Source of the DNA: CAYFZR01 sp964347835 [NCBI: uncultured archaeon]
GTDB lineage: Archaea > CAYFZR01
DNA: 19,550 nucleotides
Assembly (NCBI GenBank): GCA_964347835.1
Contig: CAYFZR010000027.1
Coordinates: forward strand, 1-19,550
Direction of reading: 5' to 3'
Made by a program: the position numbers and the translations under genes. This document shows positions 1 to 6,969 of this stretch, piece after piece. Positions within the stretch are counted from its first letter, which is position 1. Each line of letters opens with the position of its first letter. The notes beneath the pieces were generated by a model. That model made no database searches, was not told the DNA's origin, and was given only the letters and a program-made list of their open reading frames with translations.

Positions 1-17
1 TAACTTTAGGTATCGTT

Positions 18-314
18 ATGCTTATATTCTCAACCTTTGGTTTTCCTACCGTAGATATAGGACTAACGCTTATCGTAACGGGGTTCCTGTACACTTTAGC
101 CTTGGGATGGATAAAGGAACTTGTGTTAGTGGATAAATTCATAAGCTTTGTCGTCATACTATTAGCTATTTTAGGTGCCTTCTACGTAATGACGCCTTTG
201 CTAGCCTTCTTGGATGTCACAGTAAGATACGGTTTCCAAAATGGAGTCATATTTTTGGGTTGTTCTTTCTTGTTCATGGTTTCATACAAAGTTTTAGAAA
301 GGGCTAAAACATGA
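18..314 (+). CDS. Small three-helix membrane protein, unrecognised
   Basis: A protein of about 98 residues made almost entirely of three hydrophobic stretches (about residues 8-30, 40-65 and 72-92) with a short basic tail (KVLERAKT), so very probably an integral membrane protein. I do not recognise a family. The ATG at 18 is preceded by AGGT six bases upstream, resembling other ribosome sites in this window. However, the frame is open back to the left edge, so the gene may begin outside the window and be truncated here. Its stop overlaps the next gene's ATG by 4 bases (ATGA), so the two are translationally coupled and likely co-transcribed. Confidence 0.6.
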   Translation: MLIFSTFGFPTVDIGLTLIVTGFLYTLALGWIKELVLVDKFISFVVILLAILGAFYVMTPLLAFLDVTVRYGFQNGVIFLGCSFLFMVSYKVLERAKT

Positions 315-1582
315 AGTTATCAGATATTTATGATGATTTAGTAGAAAATAGTAAAGAATGTATTCCTATCGAGGAGGAATTCGTCCAGCCCCACGAAATA
401 ACAGAGTTAATAAAAAAAATAAATCTAGATTGTGTTTTGAGTGTATATTCAGACTATAAAATGGGTCTCATTTTTTTCAAAAACGGCACTCCTCAATTTT
501 CTGTTTTCGAGGAAACGGGAAACATTGTAATAAGTTCAGATGCCATCTACAGTATATTTGAAGAATTAAAAAAGAGTGACTTAGAGAGAAAAGTTTGGAT
601 AGTGGAGAATTTTTCTGAGTTAGAACCGTACATTAGCCGCATAAAGTCTCTTAAACTTGAGGGCATACTACACATACCTGTGGGAAGACCCTATCATGTT
701 GGATTGAAGTTGCCAGAAACAAAGATTACAGAGATGATTGATACTCTTTGGCACTGGAGTTTTACGGGTTACATTCAGATATCTTCCAAGACATATTACG
801 GGACGGAAGTAGGAAAAATTGTCTTGCATAAAGGGGATATTGCATTGGTATCCTTTGAGTCCCCCGTACTCTTTACACCTTTGAGGGGAGAATACGCATT
901 ACCACTAATATTTTCAAGGGCCGAAGAGAAGAAAGGAATAATGGATATTTTTTCGCTTTCTCCAACACAAGTAAGAGATTTGTTAATAAAATACAGAGAT
1001 TTTATGATTGAAATTGTAGAATGGAAGCCAGAACAAGAGATACCAATTGATTTAGATGGAGATTTTGATGTTTCAGACACATTCTTAGAGGACATGAAGG
1101 CATGGCGAGAGAAGATGTTTGATAGGGGTTATCTCGTTCCTAAGAATATCGAAGAGGCGATGCAAGAATTAAAGGCTCAACTACACTCTGTGGGCTATGC
1201 TTATAATGGATCCGGAGACGAGGCCGTCGATAAGTTAATAAAGAGCAATATCGCTCCTTACATCAGGAAAAAAGAAATGGAAAAGATCATGAAAAATGTT
1301 GGATTTGATACGATAGAAGTTAGTGGTGACTGGCTTTCCAACCTATCTCATTTTGTTGTAAAAAAGGAGAAAGATCGTAACATATTCCTCGCAGTGATAG
1401 ATAAGTTAATTGGCACTGATAACTCCGTTGTCGCTCCGATCGAATTGGATACCGGGGAGGAAATTAGTACCTTCGAGAGGATGGGTTATCTCAAGAAGTT
1501 AATAGAGGGTGATTTGTGCGTTTATGAATTAACTTCAAGCGGGAAGACTGCAATCCGCAGGACGTCTCCTTCTTACAAATGA
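311..1582 (+). CDS. DUF2226-like archaeal protein
   Basis: A soluble protein of 423 residues with no catalytic motif that I can see. Around residues 149-185 it has an element of the type FTGYIQI-(x)n-GKIVLHKGDIALVSFE, a small beta sandwich/barrel pattern seen in archaeal DUF2226 and related proteins. A second, weaker copy seems present at about 38-68 (LSVYSDYKMGLIFFKNGTPQFSVFE shape, described by its alternating hydrophobic strands). Residues 240-420 are mostly helical and the last 60 or so look like a winged-helix (TGEEISTFERMGYLKKLIEG, then a strand and TSSGKTAI). Family assignment is by recollection of the pattern, not an alignment, so function is unknown. It overlaps the preceding membrane gene by 4 bases, which suggests the two proteins act together, perhaps at the membrane. 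Confidence 0.7.
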   Translation: MKLSDIYDDLVENSKECIPIEEEFVQPHEITELIKKINLDCVLSVYSDYKMGLIFFKNGTPQFSVFEETGNIVISSDAIYSIFEELKKSDLERKVWIVENFSELEPYISRIKSLKLEGILHIPVGRPYHVGLKLPETKITEMIDTLWHWSFTGYIQISSKTYYGTEVGKIVLHKGDIALVSFESPVLFTPLRGEYALPLIFSRAEEKKGIMDIFSLSPTQVRDLLIKYRDFMIEIVEWKPEQEIPIDLDGDFDVSDTFLEDMKAWREKMFDRGYLVPKNIEEAMQELKAQLHSVGYAYNGSGDEAVDKLIKSNIAPYIRKKEMEKIMKNVGFDTIEVSGDWLSNLSHFVVKKEKDRNIFLAVIDKLIGTDNSVVAPIELDTGEEISTFERMGYLKKLIEGDLCVYELTSSGKTAIRRTSPSYK

Positions 1583-1605
1583 TCAAAAATGAACATAGTT
1601 AGTGA

Positions 1606-1618
1606 AAAAATTTATTTA
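1606..1618 (+). promoter_or_regulatory. TATA-like box for the TrkA-N/DHH gene
   Basis: AAAAAATTTATTTA lies about 40 bases before the ATG at 1653, placing a transcript start near 1640. No ribosome site precedes the ATG. The box overlaps the longer GTG-started reading (from 1602), which argues against that longer start. Confidence 0.4.
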
Positions 1619-1652
1619 CCTTTATGGGTTTAGTGTTAACGTTGGGTTTCAT

Positions 1653-3068
1653 ATGAAATATACAGTGTTGGGATGTGGGACGGTAGGATACATAGTAGCA
1701 AGTTCGCTCCAAGAGAGAGGCGGGGAGGTTTTTGTAATCGATCACGACGAAACTAGAGTAGAGGCCCTAAAAGAAAGAGGCCTGAATGTCTTGCATACCG
1801 ATATGTGCGATCCAGAGTTGTTGAAGAGAGAAGAAATACAAAAATCAGAAGTCATACTCATACTTACAGGAGATGAAGAACTTAATCAAAAAGTCTTGAA
1901 GTCTATTAGAAAGAAAAATCCGGAGGCTTATACAATTGTTAGGGCAACAGAGGTTGCTTCGAGGGAAGAATTCTTAAAAAGTGGTGCTGATGCTGTTATA
2001 TACCCAAAAGACGTGATTGCCCAAGCAATAATTGGAAAATTGAAGGAAGCAGGTTTGAGTAGAAGGTTAAAACAGTTGGGAAAAATAATTTCAAATGCCA
2101 ATAAAAAGGGCATACTGATTGTTTTGCAAGATAATCCAGATCCTGATGGAATATCGAGTGCCTATGGACTTAAGAAGATTGTTGAGTACTATGATAAAAA
2201 GGCTGACGTCGTTTATGGAGGAGAGATCGGACATCAGGAAAACAAGGCTTTGGTTAATTTGTTAGGTCTTGATATGAAAATAATACCAGAAATAAAGGAT
2301 TTGAAGGAATACAATGTTATTGCTATGGTGGATTGTTCGATTCCGGGATCGAACAATTCTCTTCCCAAAAAGACAAAGGTTGATATAGTAGTAGACCATC
2401 ACCCGGTAGAACCGACCAACATAGATGCCACTTACATAGACTTAAGACCTTCAATTGGGGCTACTGCCAGTATAATTACAGAATATTTACGTCATAAGAA
2501 GATATCTATCGAATCAGAGCTTGCGACAGCCCTTCTACATGGAATTAAGACTGATACACAAGGATTTAAACGAGGTACTGACCCGCTGGATTTGGAAGCA
2601 TTCATGTTTTTGTATCCATTAGCAGATCAAGAACAATTGAGAAGGATAGAGACGCCAGATTTGTCGGGAGAGATTCTAGAGATACTCGGAGAAGCAATAA
2701 AAAATAGAAAGATCAAAGGAAGCCATTTGATATCTGGCGTTGGAATTATAAGGAACAGAGACGCCCTACCCCAAGCCGCAGACTTCTTACTAAATCTGGA
2801 GGGCATATCTACCGTTCTTGTTTTTGGAATCGTGGAAGGAGACGCTCACATATCTGGTAGGAGCAGAGATGTAAGGATTCACATTGGCCAAACACTTAAC
2901 GCCGCATTCGGAAGCAGCGGATCGGCGGGGGGTCACGCGACTGCAGGAGCAGCAAAGATACCCCTAGGTTTATTTGGCAACGTGAAAGACAAGGGAACTC
3001 TATTAAAACTTGTGGATGAAGCCATTACGAAAAGGTTCTATGAGGTTGTAGGGGTAAAGGAAGAGTAA
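1653..3068 (+). CDS. TrkA-N (RCK) / DHH-DHHA1 phosphoesterase fusion
   Basis: A 471-residue fusion. Residues 1-135 are a Rossmann TrkA-N/RCK domain (GCGTVG at 7-12, acidic end of strand 2 at VIDHDE), expected to bind NAD(H) or another nucleotide. Residues 150-470 are a DHH/DHHA1 phosphoesterase of the NrnA/DhhP/GdpP type: motif I NPDPDG (161-166), motif II VDC (Asp 227), motif III DHH (248-250), motif IV TDTQGF (Asp 301), and the DHHA1 pair GRSRD (402-406) and GGHATAG (426-432). Related enzymes cleave nanoRNA, pAp or cyclic di-AMP using two metal ions; which substrate applies here cannot be told. The residue that is usually His four before the first Asp of motif I reads Gln (159). A longer GTG start at 1602 is possible, but it adds 17 hydrophobic residues lying in the promoter region; MKYTVLGCG is the natural domain start. 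Confidence 0.9.
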   Translation: MKYTVLGCGTVGYIVASSLQERGGEVFVIDHDETRVEALKERGLNVLHTDMCDPELLKREEIQKSEVILILTGDEELNQKVLKSIRKKNPEAYTIVRATEVASREEFLKSGADAVIYPKDVIAQAIIGKLKEAGLSRRLKQLGKIISNANKKGILIVLQDNPDPDGISSAYGLKKIVEYYDKKADVVYGGEIGHQENKALVNLLGLDMKIIPEIKDLKEYNVIAMVDCSIPGSNNSLPKKTKVDIVVDHHPVEPTNIDATYIDLRPSIGATASIITEYLRHKKISIESELATALLHGIKTDTQGFKRGTDPLDLEAFMFLYPLADQEQLRRIETPDLSGEILEILGEAIKNRKIKGSHLISGVGIIRNRDALPQAADFLLNLEGISTVLVFGIVEGDAHISGRSRDVRIHIGQTLNAAFGSSGSAGGHATAGAAKIPLGLFGNVKDKGTLLKLVDEAITKRFYEVVGVKEE

Positions 3069-3171
3069 TTTATTCATCTTCTTCCTCTATGTTTTCTTTT
3101 AGAGCTTTTTTAGTTAGGATTAGTTCTCATTTCTCCGATTTTTCTACCCCTTTTCTTTCTTTTTCCGTACA
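3069..3171. other. Convergent intergenic region, likely terminators
   Basis: About 100 bases between the DHH gene (+) and the PRC-barrel gene (-). The + strand is strongly pyrimidine-rich with a T6 run at 3106-3111 and further T runs after it, typical of archaeal U-tract termination. No convincing gene is present on either strand. Confidence 0.4.
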
Positions 3172-3435
3172 CTAAAACTCCTCCCTCTCTGAAGATACTC
3201 TCTCCAGTCGAGGGTGCCTTTTAACTATAACAATATCTCTAACAGCAAGTACGACATCGTAGGGTATTTTAACACCTTTGTCCCCCTCTTCAGTCAAAAC
3301 TTGTACCGCTAGGCTATGTATTTTACCCTTTCTTTCTCCTTCAACAACGACCTCTACTTCTTTTACCTTGCCTATATATACAGCAGAATCAGTAAATACA
3401 TCAAGCCCGTACAGCATTGAGACCCTAAAATCCAT
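3172..3435 (-). CDS. PRC-barrel domain protein
   Basis: An 87-residue protein with the PRC-barrel pattern: an opening strand MLYGLDVFTDSAVYIGKVKE, a central variable strand pair (GKIHSLAVQV) and the closing VKIPYDVVLAVRDIVIVK. In archaea, short stand-alone PRC-barrel proteins are common; related barrels occur in photosynthetic reaction-centre H subunit, RimM and sporulation protein YlmC. The role is likely a small protein- or RNA-interaction adaptor, not an enzyme. Start is uncertain between residue 1 and Met 7; both have weak purine-rich sites upstream. It is transcribed alone, diverging from the riboflavin-pathway gene at 3534 and converging on the DHH gene. Confidence 0.85.
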   Translation of the reverse strand: MDFRVSMLYGLDVFTDSAVYIGKVKEVEVVVEGERKGKIHSLAVQVLTEEGDKGVKIPYDVVLAVRDIVIVKRHPRLERVSSEREEF

Positions 3436-3468
3436 TTTTATCCCTGATAGATTCCTTCTTACTCTTAT

Positions 3469-3480
3469 GCTTAAATAGAT
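3469..3480 (-). promoter_or_regulatory. TATA-like box for the PRC-barrel gene
   Basis: On the minus strand ATCTATTTAAGC lies about 35-45 bases before the start codon at 3435, giving a predicted transcript start near 3450 and a short leader containing AGGGAT. Confidence 0.35.
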
Positions 3481-3490
3481 TTCGATAGAA

Positions 3491-3502
3491 CTATATTTAT
3501 TA
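3491..3502 (+). promoter_or_regulatory. TATA-like box for the riboflavin-pathway reductase
   Basis: CTATATTTATTA sits about 40 bases before the ATG at 3534. The predicted start near 3520 leaves a short leader that includes GAGG at 3523-3526, a ribosome site seven bases before the ATG. Confidence 0.45.
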
Positions 3503-3533
3503 AAGATAAGATATTTGAAGCCGAGGCCAGATC

Positions 3534-4181
3534 ATGAAACCATATGTTCACCTTAACGCGGCGATGAGCCTTGACGGAAAAATTGCGTTGTCAAATAAAA
3601 GCATCGATATATCAGGGACTGAAGATAAAAAACGAGTACATAGGTTGAGAGCAAAATATGATTCTATAATGGTTGGAATTAAAACAATTCTCAAAGACGA
3701 TCCTCACTTGACCGTTAAACATGCAAAAGGAAAAAACCCCGTGAGGATTGTGGTAGATAGTAAAGGTAGAACACCTCTTTCTGCGAGGGTACTCAATAAA
3801 CAGGCTGAGACCATCATCGTTGTAGGCAATAAATCCCCTCAAGAAAGGATTAATGTACTGAAAAAACATGCTGAAATCATTTTTTGTGGTGAAAACGAAA
3901 TAGACCTCGATGAACTGATGAAAATACTTTGGAAGAGAGACATCAAAAATATTCTCCTCGAGGGAGGAGGAACCCTAAATTGGAGTATGTTAAAAGCAGG
4001 ACTGGTAGACTACATCTCGGTCTACGTTGGTAGTACAATCTTCGGCGGAAAAAATGCTCCGACCTTTGTGAATGGAGAAGGATTTAAAGATATACCGGAT
4101 TGCATTAGACTCAGACTGGTGGACAATTATTTTCTCGACGAAGGAATTGTATTAGAATACGAAGTAATAAAAGAGGGATAA
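3534..4181 (+). CDS. Diaminohydroxyphosphoribosylaminopyrimidine-pathway reductase (archaeal RibD C-terminal type)
   Basis: A 215-residue stand-alone RibD C-terminal/dihydrofolate-reductase-like fold, the archaeal 2,5-diamino-6-(ribosylamino)-4(3H)-pyrimidinone 5'-phosphate reductase. It would reduce the ribose side chain of the GTP-derived pyrimidine to the ribityl form with NAD(P)H in riboflavin and (in F420-making archaea) deazaflavin synthesis. Visible motifs are SLDGKIA (12-18), DSIMVGIKTILKDDPHLT (43-60), VRIVVDSKGR (70-79) and the nucleotide-binding LLEGGGTLNWSML (141-153). The length fits the archaeal single-domain enzymes; the deaminase domain of bacterial RibD is absent, as expected for this family. 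It is the first gene of a tight + strand run; the TraB gene begins one base after its stop codon. Confidence 0.92.
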   Translation: MKPYVHLNAAMSLDGKIALSNKSIDISGTEDKKRVHRLRAKYDSIMVGIKTILKDDPHLTVKHAKGKNPVRIVVDSKGRTPLSARVLNKQAETIIVVGNKSPQERINVLKKHAEIIFCGENEIDLDELMKILWKRDIKNILLEGGGTLNWSMLKAGLVDYISVYVGSTIFGGKNAPTFVNGEGFKDIPDCIRLRLVDNYFLDEGIVLEYEVIKEG

Positions 4182-4182
4182 G

Positions 4183-5307
4183 ATGATAGAATTGGTCGGC
4201 ACGGCTCACGTGTCTGAGAAGAGTGTTAGGCAAGTTAGAGATAAAATATTAGCGCTAAAACCTGAAATCATCGCGGTAGAGTTGTGTTTGAACAGATATA
4301 ATGCCTTAACCAAGAAACAAAAGACAATAGAAATTAAAAATCTTCTGAAGGGAGAGAATCTCTACCTCTTTTTAACAAACCTTTTTTTGGCATATATTCA
4401 AAGAAAGATAGGTAAAGAAGTTGGAATAGAGCCCGGAAAAGATATGCTCTCAGCCATAGAAACCGGAAAGGAAATAAATGCAGAAATAATCCTCATTGAT
4501 AGAGACATTAGGATCACATTAAGAAGATTGTTGAACAAGATATCCTTTTTTGAGAAACTTAGGATATTAAAGGAACTGTTATTTGGATTCTGGATAAGTC
4601 TGGAAGAGGAAGAAATAGACAACATGTTAAAGGAGGATGTGGTAACAGTAATCCTTGAAGAGCTTAAAAAAATATCTCCCACCGCGCATGAAGTACTCGT
4701 AGACGAAAGAGACGCCTATATGGCACTTCAACTTAAGAAAGTTGAGGACAAAAATGTTGTCGCGGTAGTGGGGGCAGGACACGTTCCAGGCATTAGATAT
4801 TACCTAGAGAACATTCCCTCGGTAGAAATCGAGAGTCTTGAATTTATACCTAAAAAGAAATTTTCAACTAAAAAAGTCCTTGCAATTCTTATTCCAGGTA
4901 TATTCATCTTTTTGTTTGGATACTCTTTGTACAAAGGAATAAACGTAATACCGGAACTTAATAAGTGGATATTTATACACATGGTTCTCGCATCTTTAGG
5001 CGTGGTAATTGCAAGAGGATCTTTTGTCTCTGCAGTTGTAGCCGGTTTAGCATCTCCATTCACTTCTTTAAATCCAATGCTAGCAGCAGGATGGTTTGCT
5101 GGTATAACAGAGGCATGGATAAGGAAGATAAATCTAAATGATTTCGAAGATATGGTGAAGAGTGAGAGTCTAGGTGATTTATACGAGAACAACTTCTTTA
5201 GGGTGTTATTGGTAGCCGCATTGGCAAACTTAGGCAGTCTAGCCGGAACAATTATATCATTCCCTGTCGTTTTAAAACCTTTGATAGAAAAATTAGTTAG
5301 CACATAG
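4183..5307 (+). CDS. TraB family membrane protein
   Basis: A 374-residue archaeal TraB/PrgY-type protein. The N-terminal soluble domain carries the family motifs GTAHVS (6-11), VELCLNRY (32-39), LIDRDIRITLRR (104-115) and GAGHVPG (197-203). The C-terminal part has three to four membrane segments (about 231-250, 263-285, 285-310 and 340-365) and the conserved loop SLNPMLAAGWFAG (295-307). TraB proteins were first described as regulators of pheromone-plasmid conjugation in Enterococcus. The wider TraB/Tiki/GumN superfamily includes metal-dependent proteases, which makes a membrane-tethered peptidase a reasonable but unproven guess. The conserved His in GTAHVS and GAGHV and the Glu in VELC would be the candidate metal site. 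The ATG is one base after the reductase stop, with GAGGG upstream. Confidence 0.9.
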   Translation: MIELVGTAHVSEKSVRQVRDKILALKPEIIAVELCLNRYNALTKKQKTIEIKNLLKGENLYLFLTNLFLAYIQRKIGKEVGIEPGKDMLSAIETGKEINAEIILIDRDIRITLRRLLNKISFFEKLRILKELLFGFWISLEEEEIDNMLKEDVVTVILEELKKISPTAHEVLVDERDAYMALQLKKVEDKNVVAVVGAGHVPGIRYYLENIPSVEIESLEFIPKKKFSTKKVLAILIPGIFIFLFGYSLYKGINVIPELNKWIFIHMVLASLGVVIARGSFVSAVVAGLASPFTSLNPMLAAGWFAGITEAWIRKINLNDFEDMVKSESLGDLYENNFFRVLLVAALANLGSLAGTIISFPVVLKPLIEKLVST

Positions 5308-5336
5308 ATTAATTCAGATTTAAAACAGGTGTTGGA

Positions 5337-5939
5337 ATGAGATTCTCTTCGACAGAAATTAAGCATATCGTTATATCCACAATGGTGTTGGCCTTTGCAT
5401 TTACACTGATATTTGCTCAAAGATGGACAATTGACAGTATAATCGATAAGTTCCCAGTAATGCTTTTTTTAGTAGTTCTTTCTTTTTTATTCCATGAATT
5501 AGCGCATAAATATACTGCTCAAAGATTTGGCTGTTGGGCTGAATTCAGGAAATGGGATGCAGGTTTATTGCTGGCTTTAGCTATTGTCGTAATTTCTGGA
5601 GGAAATCTTCTGTTTGCGGCTCCTGGTGCTGTTGTCATATATAGTGAGTGGCTATCCGTTAGAGAAAACGGGTTGATATCAGTTTCTGGACCCTTAACAA
5701 ACATTATACTGATGGTATTGTTCATCTTTGTTGGATTTGCGTTTCCTATTTTAAAACATACTTATGGAGAAATGATCTTTTATGGTATGTACATCAATGG
5801 AATACTTGCATGGTTTAATTTATGGCCTGTGTGGCGTTTGGATGGAACCGATATTTTCCATTGGAACAAAACGGTTTGGATATCTTTGTTTGGGTTTTCT
5901 TTCTTATCCGTTTTTCTTTTTATACCCCTCTTTTTCTAG
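5337..5939 (+). CDS. M50 family (site-2 protease-like) membrane metalloprotease
   Basis: A 200-residue polytopic membrane protein with the zinc-protease motif HELAH at 53-57 inside a membrane helix. The second M50 motif, NLWPVWRLDG (161-170, Asp 169 as third metal ligand), is also present, as is the typical SGPLTN element at 117-122. All predicted catalytic residues are there, so an active intramembrane protease is expected. It is a minimal version with no PDZ or CBS domain. Substrates are unknown; family members cut transmembrane anti-sigma factors, signal peptides or transcription factors. AGGTG at 5327-5331 is a good ribosome site five bases before the ATG. The neighbours are TraB upstream and the asparagine-synthetase-like gene nine bases downstream, suggesting an operon. 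Confidence 0.9.
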   Translation: MRFSSTEIKHIVISTMVLAFAFTLIFAQRWTIDSIIDKFPVMLFLVVLSFLFHELAHKYTAQRFGCWAEFRKWDAGLLLALAIVVISGGNLLFAAPGAVVIYSEWLSVRENGLISVSGPLTNIILMVLFIFVGFAFPILKHTYGEMIFYGMYINGILAWFNLWPVWRLDGTDIFHWNKTVWISLFGFSFLSVFLFIPLFF

Positions 5940-5948
5940 TGATACATT

Positions 5949-6917
5949 ATGAAATCTATTGACTTGATCTGCCAGAATCTAAGGATTAATCTTGATAGCG
6001 CGGTGAAAAGAAATCTGGCAGAAGGAATTCTCCTATCTGGTGGTTTGGACACAAGCATTTTAGCAACAATTGCCTCCAAATACGTTAACTTGAAAGCCTT
6101 TACTGGCGCAATCGCAAGTATTGATGCTCCAGATATTCGATATGCTAAATTAATCGCAAATCGGCTTGGAATAAAGCACTCAATCTGCTATTTCGACGAA
6201 AAAGAGATATACGACGCAATCCCATTCGTAGTTAAAACCTTGAAATCTTTTGACCCCATGCAGATTCGCAGCGGCATTACCATCTATATTTGCCTTAAAC
6301 TAATGGAGGAGCACAATATCAATGCTTTTATTACAGGAGACGGAAGTGATGAGCTTTTTGCTGGATATCCACATTTTCTAAGACTTAATAAAGAGGGGTT
6401 AGATATCGAGCTTAAAAAATTCTTAAACGCGATGGACATCATCAAATTCACATCTGTAGAATTGGCTAATAGCCTCGGAATGACAGCAAAACCGCCCTAC
6501 ATTGACACGGAGTTTAAATCTTTTGCAGAACAAATAGATCCAGAATTGAAGGTAAGATCTGAGAAAGGTCTCGTTTGGGGGAAATGGATCCTGCGCAAAG
6601 CTTTTGAAGACATTCTCCCGGATGAAATTATATGGAGGATGAAGATGCCTGCGGAACTCGGATCAGGCACTGCAATCCTCATTTACACACTCAACTCGAC
6701 AATGTCTGATGTAGAATTTGATGAAAAAAGGCAGAGATATCTCACCGAAGACCGAGTCGCCATTAGAAGCAAAGAACATCTCTACTACTATGAGATTTAT
6801 AGATCGGTGATAGGCATACCCCATCCCATCGATATGAAGGGAAGGATTTGCCCTTATTGCAATTCAAATGCAGATGCATGGTCATCCTATTGCAGAATTT
6901 GCGGTGCCCAAAGTTAG
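5949..6917 (+). CDS. Asparagine-synthetase-like ATP pyrophosphatase without glutaminase domain, C-terminal zinc ribbon
   Basis: 322 residues. The body is the C-terminal synthetase domain of the AsnB family: P-loop SGGLDTS (30-36), the hallmark GDGSDELFAGY (130-140), and GKWILRKAFEDILPDEIIWR (211-230) followed by the K-P-G segment. Such domains adenylate a carboxylate with ATP and pass it to an amine. The class II glutamine amidotransferase domain that normally precedes it, with its N-terminal Cys, is absent. A CPYC...CRIC four-cysteine zinc ribbon (Cys 301, 304, 315, 318) is appended instead. The enzyme may use free ammonia, a separate amidotransferase, or an amine substrate as in beta-lactam synthetase relatives; the zinc ribbon may bind a protein or RNA partner. 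It follows the M50 protease gene by nine bases. Asparagine synthesis itself is possible but not the best-supported reading. Confidence 0.85.
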   Translation: MKSIDLICQNLRINLDSAVKRNLAEGILLSGGLDTSILATIASKYVNLKAFTGAIASIDAPDIRYAKLIANRLGIKHSICYFDEKEIYDAIPFVVKTLKSFDPMQIRSGITIYICLKLMEEHNINAFITGDGSDELFAGYPHFLRLNKEGLDIELKKFLNAMDIIKFTSVELANSLGMTAKPPYIDTEFKSFAEQIDPELKVRSEKGLVWGKWILRKAFEDILPDEIIWRMKMPAELGSGTAILIYTLNSTMSDVEFDEKRQRYLTEDRVAIRSKEHLYYYEIYRSVIGIPHPIDMKGRICPYCNSNADAWSSYCRICGAQS

Positions 6918-6969
6918 GATTATTACTTTTACCGTTTCATTTTCTTAGTAATTTAATCTGCGTAAAAAA
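6918..6969. other. Short convergent gap with T-rich tract
   Basis: Fifty-two bases between the convergent asparagine-synthetase-like (+) and DUF362 (-) genes. T-rich stretches on the + strand and an A6 run near 6964-6969 (T-rich on the minus strand) could terminate both transcripts. Nothing else is seen. Confidence 0.3.

Noticed and set aside
3070-3165. Short basic or acidic minus-strand peptides downstream of the PRC-barrel gene
   Set aside because: About 15-20 codons each, interrupted by stops, no start with a ribosome site; the region is better explained as terminator.
4800-5420. 206-residue open frame on the minus strand
   Set aside because: Antisense to the TraB C terminus and the M50 start; no ribosome site or recognisable motif.
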